Source: Mastigias papua
Taxonomy: Eukaryota > Cnidaria > Scyphozoa > Rhizostomeae > Mastigiidae
Reading direction: 5' to 3'
Length of the DNA stretch: 64,000 nt
Assembly: GCA_964019165.1 (NCBI GenBank)
Contig: OZ025268.1
Span: forward strand, 7,347,517-7,411,516
Shown here piece by piece: positions 17,476-27,969 of this stretch (position 1 is the stretch's first letter; each line of letters opens with the position of its first letter). The position numbers and the translations under genes were made by a program. The notes under the pieces are model-generated. The model saw nothing but the letters and a program-made list of their open reading frames with translations, was not told the origin of the DNA and did no database searches.

Positions 17476-18660
17476 TTATATTTGTTTCTTCAATATGATC
17501 TTTTTTTTGATAAATGATCTACACTTCCCATGAGATTTATCATAGGTATTTTGATCATAAAAACTATCAAATAATGCTCGATGACAAAAGACATAACTTA
17601 AACATTTTATTGAATCATTTTTTAACATAGATTCAAAATCATCTTTACTTATGATAAGAGAATATTTCTTTATAAAATATTTTAAGAATACTAATTTATC
17701 ATATTTAATTATTTCTTTCATAATATCCTTTGCCACAAATGTGCAGCCTTGATCAATAAGATATTTTATAACACTTATTTTTTTATTTTGTACAGCTAAA
17801 CAACATGAGTCGTCATCAAATAATAAAATGTCATTTTTACGTAAATATTTAATGGAATCTAAATCACAATATTTAACAGCGGTTATGGCAGTATATAATT
17901 CGTAATCACACATAGATTCAACCAAAAATTTTATACAATCTAATAAATTATTTTCAATAGCCAACGAAAATGTATTGTGACTTATTTTAGATCCATTTTC
18001 GTGAGCATATTCTAAACATTCTCGTTTACCATCCTTTAAACAACATAATGTTGCGCTTAAATCATCAAATTTTAAATGCATAATTTCATGTAAATATTTT
18101 AAGATTCTTAGATCATTATTTTTACATGCTTCATTAATCATGTCTTCATCTGTCGGACATCTGTTTTCACACGCATATTCGAGACAACCAAAATTATTAT
18201 TTTGTATAGCCTTATAAATTGTCATTTCATCCCATGGACAACCATTATCATGAGCATATTTTAAACAATGTATATAACCGTACTCAGCCGCAATATCACA
18301 CACTTGTGTATTCCATGGACATTTATTATCATGTAAATATCTCATAATACCTAATGCATCAGCTTTACAAGCGTTTTCCATTGTTTTTTCATCAATTTTA
18401 TCACCATTATCATGTGCGTATTTTAAGCATTGTAAATTACCATAAGCTGCTGCTATATTACAAATACCTTTTAATGAACAACATTCTTCTCTATGAACTT
18501 TTTTGAGACATTTTAAATGCCCCATTTGTGCTGCAGACTTAGAACGATTTAATGAATAATCTTGATCTTCTTGTTGGTATTTTAACTGAATATCGAAACA
18601 TTTTTTAAAATCGCCCATATTCTCTTCTTGTGTGATTTCGCAAAAATAACAACTACTCAT
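17476..18660 (-). CDS. Ankyrin-type repeat protein, 394 aa
   Basis: The protein contains about twelve degenerate 26-28-residue ankyrin units such as LQCLKYAHDNG and IHCLKYAHDNGCPWDE. Later units are more diverged (for example LDCIKFLVESMCDY). The N-terminus MSSCYFCEITQEE has a CxxC pair. I chose the ATG at 18660 because a TATATATATTATA motif directly precedes it. The in-frame ATG at 18705 would overlap the upstream ankyrin gene. It lies 14 bp from the zinc-binding gene and is a paralogue of its upstream neighbour. Confidence 0.78.
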   Translation of the reverse strand: MSSCYFCEITQEENMGDFKKCFDIQLKYQQEDQDYSLNRSKSAAQMGHLKCLKKVHREECCSLKGICNIAAAYGNLQCLKYAHDNGDKIDEKTMENACKADALGIMRYLHDNKCPWNTQVCDIAAEYGYIHCLKYAHDNGCPWDEMTIYKAIQNNNFGCLEYACENRCPTDEDMINEACKNNDLRILKYLHEIMHLKFDDLSATLCCLKDGKRECLEYAHENGSKISHNTFSLAIENNLLDCIKFLVESMCDYELYTAITAVKYCDLDSIKYLRKNDILLFDDDSCCLAVQNKKISVIKYLIDQGCTFVAKDIMKEIIKYDKLVFLKYFIKKYSLIISKDDFESMLKNDSIKCLSYVFCHRALFDSFYDQNTYDKSHGKCRSFIKKKIILKKQI

Positions 18661-18674
18661 TATAATATATATAT
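18661..18674 (-). promoter_or_regulatory. TATA-rich motif deciding the start at 18660
   Basis: Read on the minus strand, CATATATATATTATA ends directly at the ATG at 18660. It supports this start over the ATG at 18705. Confidence 0.5.
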
Positions 18675-18695
18675 GGCGATATTTCTTTAAGTATT

Positions 18696-19871
18696 TTAAA
18701 CGCATTTATATTTTATATATTGTAAGCAATCTTTTATTTCAATATTTCTTGGTTTGATATGTTTTAATATTTTATTTTTGTCATAATAATAACCATTTTC
18801 AATAGCATATTTCATAATTCCATAATCTCCGTTATCTACGGCAATATAAACAATCTTTTTACTCATTGGGCAACCATTTTCATGAGCATATTTAAAGCAA
18901 TCATAATGTCTATTTTTAACAGCCGTTTCACCTACTCTCATATTCCAATGACATCCGATGCTACGAAGATATTTTAAACATTCGAATTCGCCAAATTCAC
19001 AAGCGAGCAAACAGACTGTCGTTTGTCTTTTGTCTATTTTTAAACCATTTTCATAAGCATATTTTAAACAATCTAAACTTCCTTTTTTAATAGCACGATA
19101 AATTGTTCTACTTTTCCATAGACAGCCATTTTCATGAGCATATTTTAAACATTCTAATTCATCATTACTTGCAGCCATTTCACATGTTAAACTATCCCAA
19201 TGGAATTCGTTTTTATGAGCATATTTTAAACATTCTAAATGACCAAAAGCTGCTGCATTTAAGCAAGTGTAAAGATCTTTTGGACAACCATTTTCACAAG
19301 CATATTTTAAACAATCTAAATGCCCATTGTTTGCAGCACTTCGGCAAACATTGTCATTCCATGGGCAGTTATTTTCATGAGCGTATTTTAAACAAGCCAA
19401 TCTACCATTTAAAGCGGCTATAGCGCATGTTTCATAACCCCAAGGACATCCATTTTCATGAGCATATTTAAGACAATCTAAATGACCATTTTGTACAGAT
19501 GAATTGATTGTTTCCCCGTTCCATGAACACCCGTTTTCATGAGCATATTTTAAACATTCTAATTGACCGTATTCAGCGGCTGTAGTACAAATATCCGCCC
19601 AATCATATCTTTTAATATTTAATAAATATTTTAAACAATTCATTTGCCCATATTTTGCAGCCAAATTTAAATAATGATTTTCATTGATCATAAAGATTTC
19701 ATAATCTTCATTGCTATTTTTATCAAGACCATATTTCAAGCATTCTAAATGGCCATTTCTTATAGCTTCCTCTTCATCATTTGTTACGCAACATTTTTTA
19801 TAACCATGTTTTACAGGTATCGAATTATAATTATCAATTTTTCTCGCACTTAAACATTGTAATGAAAACAT
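18696..19871 (-). CDS. Ankyrin-type repeat protein beside right TIR, 391 aa
   Basis: About twelve regular units carry the core LECLKYAHENGCPW, very similar to those of the 166-aa protein at the left end. The first 60 residues are more diverged. The start follows TATAAATTATAAGAG and is only 40 bp from the inner end of the right TIR, pointing inward. With the left copy this gives a mirrored arrangement at the two ends. The function is unknown; in viruses such proteins often hijack host ubiquitin or immune factors, which is only a possibility here. Confidence 0.82.
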   Translation of the reverse strand: MFSLQCLSARKIDNYNSIPVKHGYKKCCVTNDEEEAIRNGHLECLKYGLDKNSNEDYEIFMINENHYLNLAAKYGQMNCLKYLLNIKRYDWADICTTAAEYGQLECLKYAHENGCSWNGETINSSVQNGHLDCLKYAHENGCPWGYETCAIAALNGRLACLKYAHENNCPWNDNVCRSAANNGHLDCLKYACENGCPKDLYTCLNAAAFGHLECLKYAHKNEFHWDSLTCEMAASNDELECLKYAHENGCLWKSRTIYRAIKKGSLDCLKYAYENGLKIDKRQTTVCLLACEFGEFECLKYLRSIGCHWNMRVGETAVKNRHYDCFKYAHENGCPMSKKIVYIAVDNGDYGIMKYAIENGYYYDKNKILKHIKPRNIEIKDCLQYIKYKCV

Positions 19872-19910
19872 CTCTTATAATTTATATATATATAATATTT
19901 TTTTAAGTTA

Positions 19911-21001
19911 TTTTAATCTCACAACCCATGTTACCAATCAATAAATCCAATCAACCAATAACCAATAACCAACCAATAACAAATGAATTAAAACCGCACG
20001 AAAATGGTGCAAATACATAATACTATTCTTTGTGACTAAGCTAAAATGCCAATAAAATGGGTTAATTGGTATTGAAATTAAAATTGAAATTAAAATTGAT
20101 GCCAAATAATAACCCCATTTAGTAAGGTTATTTAGTAAGGCCAATGGAAAATTGCTAGTTTATAAAACAATTGACTGATTGAATGGCCACATTATTTTAG
20201 CTAAAGCTAAAATAATCTGGCCGGGTGATTCCATTATTCACGGCCGTTTAAGACTAAATTGTCTAAAACCAATAAATAACAAATAATCCATGCCCCATTA
20301 AGTAACCCTATAAGTAAGGTTTATTTATTAACGCCAATGAAAAATGGGTTAATTAGTAAAGTCATTGGAAAATGGCTAGTTTATAAAACAATAAAATGTT
20401 TACCAATAAAATTATGTTATAGAATAATACTTATTTTATATATGCTAGTGACTGAAACCAGTATCACACGACGATACATAAAGCTAACGCTTTATGTAGT
20501 ATTAGCTGCGCTAATACTAATGCGTCGCGTGGTCTTGCTCGCCACTAAACCAGGTTTAACTTTGTCAAAAACCTAACGGTTTTTAACTTCGTTAAACCTA
20601 GCTTACTAGCTCGCGGGCAGTGTCTGTAACCAATAAAAGTAATTATTTCTATGAAGTCATAAATAGAATTCCATAACATAAATGGAAATATGTTTATAAT
20701 AAATGTTTCTTATGAAAACAAGGACATCATAATCCTTGATTATTTTCAATACCCAATTTAAGAAACCAAGATTAGAGCTACCGCCCCAATTGAAAAATGA
20801 AAATAAAAGAGAACAATCCATGAAACCATAAAATGTTTTATTAATAATAAACCATAAAATATGTTCCATTAATAACGGAGTGGTTATATTATACCATAGG
20901 AAGATTTTTTAAATTATATTAATAATTATTTTCCATTGTTTTTAATCCATTTATTCTAAATTAACACCATTACATTTATATCATATTATTTATTCCATTT
21001 T
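19911..21001. repeat. Polinton right terminal inverted repeat (part verified against left copy)
   Basis: This is the reverse complement of 1-1091. The inner border lies 40 bp beyond the start codon of the minus-strand ankyrin gene ending at 19871. The repeat probably continues to about 21507, but its partner sequence lies before the window. Confidence 0.95.
20444..20610. repeat. Cluster of perfect hairpins in right TIR
   Basis: This is the inverted copy of the hairpin cluster at 392-558. Both copies retain the pairing, which follows from the identity of the two TIRs. Confidence 0.7.
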
Positions 21002-21507
21002 ATTTATACTAGTCCTTTGTAATCCATCTCATAAATCTATTTTATAAATCCATTTTATAAATCTATTTTTATAAATTCATTTTATAACACCATTTTATAA
21101 ATCTATTTTATAAATCCATTTTATAACACCATTTTTATAACACCATTTTATAAATCTAGTTTATAATTTCATTTTATAAATCTAATTTATAATTCCATTT
21201 TATAAATCTATTTTATAATTTCATTTTATAAATCTAGTTTATAATTTCATTTTATAAATCTAATTTTATAAATCTATTTCATAAAACTATTTCATTTACA
21301 CCATTCATTCATTCACATTCAATTCTTGCCAATCATTTCATAAACCAGTCTATTATATTATTTTAATTTACTATTTTAATTTACTATTTTAATAAACCAT
21401 TCTTATACCTAATTTTATAATTCTGTTATTTTACATTTATTAAATTATACCATTATAATTTATTATAAATTATTCCATTTTTAATTTACACCCCTCTCTA
21501 CCCCACT
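21002..21507. repeat. Probable distal right TIR with tandem A+T-rich repeats
   Basis: The stretch 21030-21290 is a degenerate tandem array of a unit like attttataaatct, about 13-16 bp long, with variants ending in cca, cta or ttc. The rest is equally A+T rich. Composition changes to ordinary host DNA just after the tract at 21491-21507 (cccctctctaccccact). Read inward on the other strand this gives an AGTGGGG start, which suits a Polinton terminus. Assignment to the TIR is inference. Confidence 0.55.
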
Positions 21508-24500
21508 TTTACCCATTTTTGTTCCAGCTTTGTCACATATCATTATATATGACGTCAAGGGAGTAATTTTAGCATTATTAAGTTAACAAACACTTTCAGG
21601 ATATCATTTATGCATTTATATGTGATATTATCTATGCACGCTGCAATATCTCTAAACAACACACTCACCAACGACTCCATGATTTTTACAAAAGATTCAC
21701 GCAGGCTTCTAGCTTACAAAGAAGGATAATGGCTCTGCACTATTTTAATTGTGTTTTTGGAGGTTTGATAATGAATTTTCAAAATTTTTTATTTCTGCTG
21801 AGGTTATTTTTTTTGTACTTAGCTATAGCTAATTCTATGCGGCATTGTTTACAAATGGATAACAAGGCCTACAGATCTTCTGGGGCCAAAATGCTTCTAG
21901 GCAATATGTACAGTATATGTATCTGGACTATTTTTTTGCACTGAGACCAAAACATTGCATCTGACTTTATTAGGTAAGCTTTTTCTGTACAGAATAGGAA
22001 TATTTTGTGAGATTGAGATAGTTCGACGATTTTCTATGTAATATAATCTAATGGAAAATGCTTTCAACGAATGGTCTACTGTTGGTTTTTTCTGTTCTCG
22101 GTAATCAATCTTTACTTTAGAAATGTATTTTAATTTGCTAAGGCTTTTCAAATATATTTGAAGTCAGGAGTGAGGTATCAGAAGGCAGGAAAAATCTGAA
22201 GTAATCAAGTATACATTCATTCCTCAGATTCATGGCAATCATCACTAAAAATTACATCTTCCTAATGTTCAACTCATCACCTAACAACTATGTACTCCTA
22301 CTGGAGCTTAAACAGTCAGGTATCAAGATATGAAGAGGCTTAAATTTGAAAGCTGACTGTTGTAATCCTGTATCATTTTCTAATATAGAGGCAATAATGA
22401 AGTGCCCTTACGCCACTCTATGTGTGAAAAAATGGTGTGAATGTTAGAATGCCTTGACTGCATCACTTCACAACAACTAATTTGATCTTATCTGCCATCC
22501 CCGCTCTTTAGATAACCTGTGGTTAACCTTGGTTTGATTTTGTCATTCGAAGCAAATGTCTGTAAGTGCTTAATTAATACAGTCGAATAAATTGCATACC
22601 TTTTCCTCGATAAGATGAACCAACTTATGCACATAACATGAACTGCAACTTTTTCTTCACACGTCACTTTCCTAGCTTTCTTGGCTTACTGAGCAGTTGC
22701 AAAAAACTTCTTATCTCTCGTTGTTGTTTATTGCTTTGTGAAATGGCGTCAGACTATTTCTGCACAGTTTCGCGCCAAAAATGCCAGATTCAAGATGGTA
22801 GCTTTGGGGTCAGTTTGAATGTTGGCAGAGTGCAAGCCTATAAAAAGCTACCTTATTTGTTTGAATGAGGAAAGGTTAAAGTTATTCTTGTCATTTCAAC
22901 AACAAAGGAATTTCAGAAGGACTTCTGGAAAGTGAGACAAAGAACAGGCGGTGCTCCATTTGTCGAATATCTTTGAAGCCGCTCACTGCTCGGTTTTGGG
23001 GTTCCAGATACCCGTTGAAACTGCATTCAAGAGGAGCCTGTAGTTAAAAGCTCGTTTTTGTAGATGAGTTTAAATTTTCTCTCGGGCAGAAACTTTGAGC
23101 CATGACTTTTCCACAGCAATCATGCCCATTGGTGGACCTAAAACAAGATATGGCACTGCTTCTCACTCATACAACCTGAAACCAGATTATCAAAATGTAT
23201 AATAGAAAGTATGAGACAGCATACAAGAGAGTGGAAGTCCTAAAAAATAGGGCTACAAATTTCATATGACCATCCATATTAGTTAGTACCATTATCAGCC
23301 AAATTTTCCTTACTAATCCCCCAGCGGCTCTAGGGATCAAAAATAGATGATGTAGCTAAAGTTTAGACTATTTTTTTACCCCTCTCTCCCAAAATCGAGC
23401 AGTTTTGTCTCTACATGCCCTACCATTTCCTGATGATTAAGGAAATCGAATATTGAGCTACCTCCATCCCCCCCATTTCAGGCAAATAATGCTGTTATAC
23501 TGAAGATACTTAACAGGCCTATGCTTTCATAGTTCCAGCGTGATTGCTATGGACGGTGGTTTACAGTTACTAATGACAGGGCTTCTTACAGAATGCAAAC
23601 CTGTACAAGAAAGCAGTTTATTAGAAAGTAGTACTCGACTGCTCAAAAGTTAAGAATGCTCAATACTGAATTATTAAAACCTAAGGAAGTCGAAAAATTC
23701 ATGTACCATTAAAATAATAATATTCACGCAAGCATCATAATCTTTTATTTAATGAATACAGATTTCTTGCGTTAATCTATGTATCCAAACATAGTTCTGC
23801 GTGGTGACTATCTGCCTGTGTAGCACTGTAGCTTTCTTTTATTCATTTCCTTCTTAACTTAAGTTGGCTAAGTAAATAGCTACCAAGCTAATTAAGGCCA
23901 ACACACATGACTTATCCACAAACTGGAACATTCTTGCTTGGAAAGTTCTAAAGAAACATTTAGTACTGAAGTTATGGATAAGATTAGAATTTTCAGTATT
24001 GAGCCAAGCAACTTTCCTATAAAGAACGCGTGTAGCGAATGACTGTAGAGGTCGTTTGGAGATAAGACTTCGACAAGAGGTAAAGCATCAAGCATCGACC
24101 ATACATCCCACCCCATACCGGACAATGTCATATAAGTATAACACCTCACTTGAACATGAGGGATCTTTCTTTTCAAACGCATGAATAATTCAGAAATCCT
24201 GCAGCTTTCCCATTTGTGAACAACAATTTTTGCCGATAGTACTTGGAGTATATATTCTTTCTACGAGTTTCCGGATCCTGAACCTTTCCATGGCAGTAGT
24301 CAACATCCTCCCTCATAGCGTGTTGAACACAAGCATCACTTCTACCTGCACAGGCATCATTTTTACCTGGAGGATTACTCACCCTTAAGATAGCATTGTT
24401 GAAAGGAGGAAGGTATGCTATACTTGGGGTACTTGGGGGGGGGGGTTGTAGTCCACAAGTTTTCACTAAGATTTTGGGAAGATTTCTATACACTGTCAAT

Positions 24501-25369
24501 ACTTTCATAATTTGCACTTTCATGCTTCTATAGTCATATCAGTGAATTTGAATCATCGAACTTTAAGCCAACCTGAAAGGTGTGGTCCGTTAAAATTTTT
24601 CACACTTCGCTCGCTGCCGGTACTTTGGTAGCACCTTCCTGGTGCTGTTCCTGATGTTGTAGCTCGTTTGTAGCATATTTCATAGCAAGTGTTTTAAGAC
24701 CTTTCGCAGGCATTGACGGCTATTCAAGTAACTGCTTACAGCTACGACGACAATTCTTGTATAATGTAATTTAGTAAGTTGAAGTTGAATAAACCAAGCC
24801 CAGAGTCAGCTCATTTTTGGCTTTTAAGTTTATTGAAATATTTCCGATTTCCTTTTATATTTAGTCGATTGAGCATTTAGTAATTCTCTTCGTTTGAATA
24901 TTTGAATTACTAATGAAGTTTTATACTATATTAATTGAACGGTCTCACCACTGTATTTCTCTTTTCTTTTCTCTCGTCGTTGTAGACTGGAGACAATAAG
25001 CTACACGCGAATTGTATTTTGTGTGTGTTTCTTCGCCAAGATAGAAATTCAACTGACTATTTTACAATTTGAATTGGTATATACATTTGCTCCCCGGAAT
25101 TACGTATAAAGATGGAATAACAAAAATCGATGTGGTAAAGGAAAGGCTAGACAATGTGTTGAGGGAAAGTTAGTATAAAAATAGGCCTAACAAAAGGGCA
25201 CGGTGTTATGACGCAATAGAATGTTAGTGTGATGTTAGTTTAGTGTTAGCGGAGAGGAAGTGATGGCAATGAGTTGTAGTAAAAACACGCAATGAATGAA
25301 TGAATGGAGTGGAAGATAAAGTAACTAAAAATGTAATTGCTACAAGCATGGATCATATTGATCCATTTC
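21508..25369. other. Host intergenic DNA without recognisable genes
   Basis: Composition becomes that of ordinary host sequence just after 21507. Short frames occur, the longest about 116 codons on the minus strand at 24173-24523, but none shows a domain or a coherent exon pattern. A run of nine G occurs near 24437. Confidence 0.5.
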
Positions 25370-25560
25370 CATATTCCCTTATTTAGGTCTTTTCCGCTCC
25401 CTTTGTGTTAATTTGGTTATTTATCTCCCAATCGGTTTCCTTGGTTGGCTGAAGATGGGACTGTTAGTCTCGAAACGTTCTCGTCGAACTTAATTTGTCT
25501 TACTTGGATTTGCCTTACTCGAATCTGTCGTAATCGGATGCGCCTAGTCGTAAGGCTAGT
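25370..25560 (+). repeat. Repeat with hammerhead-ribozyme-like core
   Basis: At 25449 the order CTGAAGA, a 5-bp stem (GGGAC with GTCTC, one G-T pair, loop TGTTA), then CGAAAC matches a hammerhead core. A short stem III (CG/CG, loop TTCT) and a UC cleavage position follow. Stem I does not pair well, so activity is doubtful. The flank shares ttcccttatttagg with the repeat at 27720-27960. Hammerheads of this minimal type occur in Penelope-like elements. Confidence 0.5.
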
Positions 25561-25619
25561 CGTAACAAAAAGTAAAATACAAACGAAATCTAAATGATAA
25601 ACTGGATTGTTCACTGCTT

Positions 25620-27182
25620 CCTAGTCTAATTTGGTTCATCAAGGTTGAAGTTTGTTGGTACTACAGATCATCACTATATCACGAAAATGCGGGAACATTC
25701 TTTTAGCATACTGAAAGTTTTTTTCGTCCGACACTCGTCAGAGTATGAAACATCAGATAACGACCGAAAGGTGAACCAAAATACATAGCCAGAATCAAAC
25801 TCATTGAAGTATGTCTTTTTGACTCTTTTTTATTTTGCTAAACGTTTGCAAACCCATTTCAATGATGTTGCGTGTTGATTCTGTTCCATGTTTTCTTTAA
25901 TGGTTTACCAGCCCAACCTGATTCCTCCTCCTGGGACCTCCTCCTGACTTGGTGAGGTGTGCAGTATTTACATAATGTAAATATATTTGCACGTAAACCT
26001 GTTTATATTCGTTTTGTAGGTTACATGAAGTGCCTACAAGTCATAAGGAAACTTTTATAGAGCAGCCTTTTGCTCAAACTGCATTTGAGAATTTATACAT
26101 GGTTTCCTACCTGCTCCTTTCAAAAATATGGAATAAAATGAAATATAAAGCTTGATAGTAGGTAGAACGGTACTGTTTGTGTTGTATCGTGCTGGTCACA
26201 TTGCTCAATAGAATTGTATTTTAGAGCTTCCATTGCACTGTTCAGCATGAGTTTTGCCGAATCTTTTCCAATTGTAATTCAGTGGGCGAGCTGTTTCATT
26301 TCAATGGTGAATGGTCCTGGAGTTTTGACATAGATGAATTTTTAATGCATTGAGCTTTATTCTGGGGCAACTTTGGCATGGTGCTCAAAATACTTTTTTC
26401 ATACATAGCCGAAGAACTTCCATTTTCTCAACCAATGACAATCTCTCCTCATTCATTTGTAGAATATAACCCCGTTTAAAAAAGTTAATTCTCTCCTGTA
26501 TTTTCACTAAAGCTACTTATTGCTATCCAATAAATGCCTGTTATCTCTCTCATATTCTACGAGAAATTATCAGTCATTTTCACATTGAAGAATATAATAG
26601 GCGCATGTAGTTGTCTCATTGGGGTCTGAGTTGTGAAAAATCTCCTAAATTTAGTGTTCAAGAGGAAAGGGGACAAATGAAAAATATCGAAACCCTACTC
26701 TTTGAGAATTAAGTTGTGTTTATACGAACCCGGGTTAGCTCCAACCCCGACGAAGAGGGCCAACCCTTCTGCAGTCTAATCTCTTCAAGCGTTTACACGA
26801 ATGCAGTGACGAACCCGAGTCAACTCGCCTTTTTGTACCGGATACGCAATGGAATGTGTGTATCGGATAGCAAGGTACCGTGTAACCAAAGGGTTTTCCT
26901 GGTATAACAAGCTATCCGATACAATAGCTATCCGGTACCACCGTGTAACTGGGGCCTAAGTTTAGCCAATGATAACTGCCGCAGTCTAAATGAGTCTTTA
27001 GTATCTGGCATGGCTGTCCAGCGAAGGTAGAATAATTTGGTTACCTATTTTGGTATTCGGTTAGCGAACGCTCAGATCAATTATTCAGATGGAGTCTTAT
27101 AGCTCAAATAGGTATTCCGTTGGAGTTTTTTGATCGGTCAGTGCAAGTAACCCAATCCTACATATATCGATGACATTTTCAC
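25620..27182. other. Host intergenic DNA, possible transposon debris near 26710-26950
   Basis: No gene is recognisable. Between about 26710 and 26950 the motifs acgaacccg and ggatagc/ggtaccg recur in both orientations, suggesting a decayed non-autonomous transposon, but clean ends are not visible. Confidence 0.35.
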
Positions 27183-27306
27183 ATGGCTGTAACTAATGGG
27201 ATAGCTGTTACTATTCGAATAGCTGTGACCAATAATCAAATAGCTGTGATTGTTCAAATGGCTGCTACTATAGGGGTACCTGTGACTATTCCAATAGCTA
27301 TAATCG
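27183..27306 (+). repeat. Degenerate 18-21-bp minisatellite
   Basis: About seven diverged units of the type tagctgtnactattcnaa follow one another. The open frame over this stretch is a by-product of the repeat. Confidence 0.75.
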
Positions 27307-27317
27307 CATTGAGAGTT

Positions 27318-27650
27318 TTCCTTTTCCAGATCGTGTCCCCAGTCACGTTTGCTCCTGTGTTGTACACAAATTTATGTGTAGTAGCTGCCACGCTACTTGC
27401 TATGGCAAAAAGTCATGCTATTTTACTGCTCATTGTAGAGAGGTGGGAGTTAAGAAAAAGGGAAAATGCTTTACAGGCCTTTCTTCATCCATTAGGGAAC
27501 ATATTAACAGCACCGGTCATAGTACTTCCTTTGACAACTTTTGTATTCAAGATAAAGCCAACAATGACCTGGATTTGCTTATACACTGAAAGTCTTCTCA
27601 TACTTACGGATCGCTCCAAGCCTACTTTACAGAAAAGTTTATCCACGTGC
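27318..27650 (+). pseudogene. Penelope-like element GIY-YIG endonuclease remnant
   Basis: One frame (27374-27589) contains CSSCHATCYGKK, then IREHINSTGHSTSFDNF and NDLDLLIH. Another frame continues with ESLLILTDRSKPTL. Together these follow the C-terminal GIY-YIG nuclease domain of Penelope-like retroelements. The reading is broken by a frameshift near 27585, and probably another before 27374. A hammerhead-like repeat lies about 200 bp downstream, as expected for this element class. It is non-functional. Confidence 0.65.
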
Positions 27651-27719
27651 TTTCCTTCCCTTATTTAGACATTTTTTCAGTTGTTCACGTTTTCACCCAT
27701 AAATTTCCCTCGCTTTGTT

Positions 27720-27960
27720 CACTTTATTTCCCTTATTTAGGCATTTGGCTTGCTTACATTCCTATCCATTGAATTTTCCTTTGTTTAGTGTTAACATGTT
27801 TTTCCCAATTTCGGTTATTATAACCCCAAGTATTTCTTATTTGTTAGCTGAAGATAGGACGAGCTCGTCTTGAAGTGTTCTCTTAATTATGTCTCAATCA
27901 ACGGTTACGTCTTAATTCTGGTTTCTACGTACGCTTACGTCTTAATTCTGATTTTTTACA
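27720..27960 (+). repeat. Penelope-associated repeat with decayed hammerhead-like motif
   Basis: CTGAAGA at about 27848 is followed by an 8-bp stem (AGGACGAG with CTCGTCTT, one G-T pair) and GAAG where a hammerhead needs GAAA, so it is probably inactive. The sequence resembles the repeat at 25370-25560 and lies downstream of the nuclease remnant. Confidence 0.45.
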
Positions 27961-27969
27961 TTAAAATGA

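Larger units (their letters stand above)
1..21507. mobile_element. Polinton/Maverick virus-like DNA transposon, left tip outside window
   Basis: The sequence shows long inverted repeats enclosing a full polintovirus gene set: protein-primed DNA polymerase B, retroviral-type integrase, FtsK/HerA-like packaging ATPase, adenain-like protease and capsid candidates. This combination defines Polintons. The interior is very A+T rich compared with the flanking host DNA. All core frames are intact, so the copy looks young or still functional. The left terminus is cut by the window. The right terminus at 21507 is inferred from the change in composition and a CT end, because family members usually begin AG and end CT. 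The 6-bp target duplication cannot be checked without the left flank. Confidence 0.93.

Noticed and set aside
18661..18705. Upstream start at 18705 for the ankyrin gene ending at 17476
   Set aside because: It overlaps the upstream ankyrin gene, whereas the ATG at 18660 directly follows the shared TATA-rich motif.
1..21507. Integrated giant-virus fragment
   Set aside because: Ankyrin and VLTF3-like genes invite this, but the TIRs, protein-primed polymerase and integrase define a Polinton.
23892..24523. Two overlapping minus-strand frames of 96 and 116 codons
   Set aside because: No domain, no splice-consistent continuation and no conserved pattern; probably chance.
26710..26950. MITE with recurring acgaacccg and ggatagc motifs
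   Set aside because: No convincing terminal inverted repeats or target duplication could be matched by eye.
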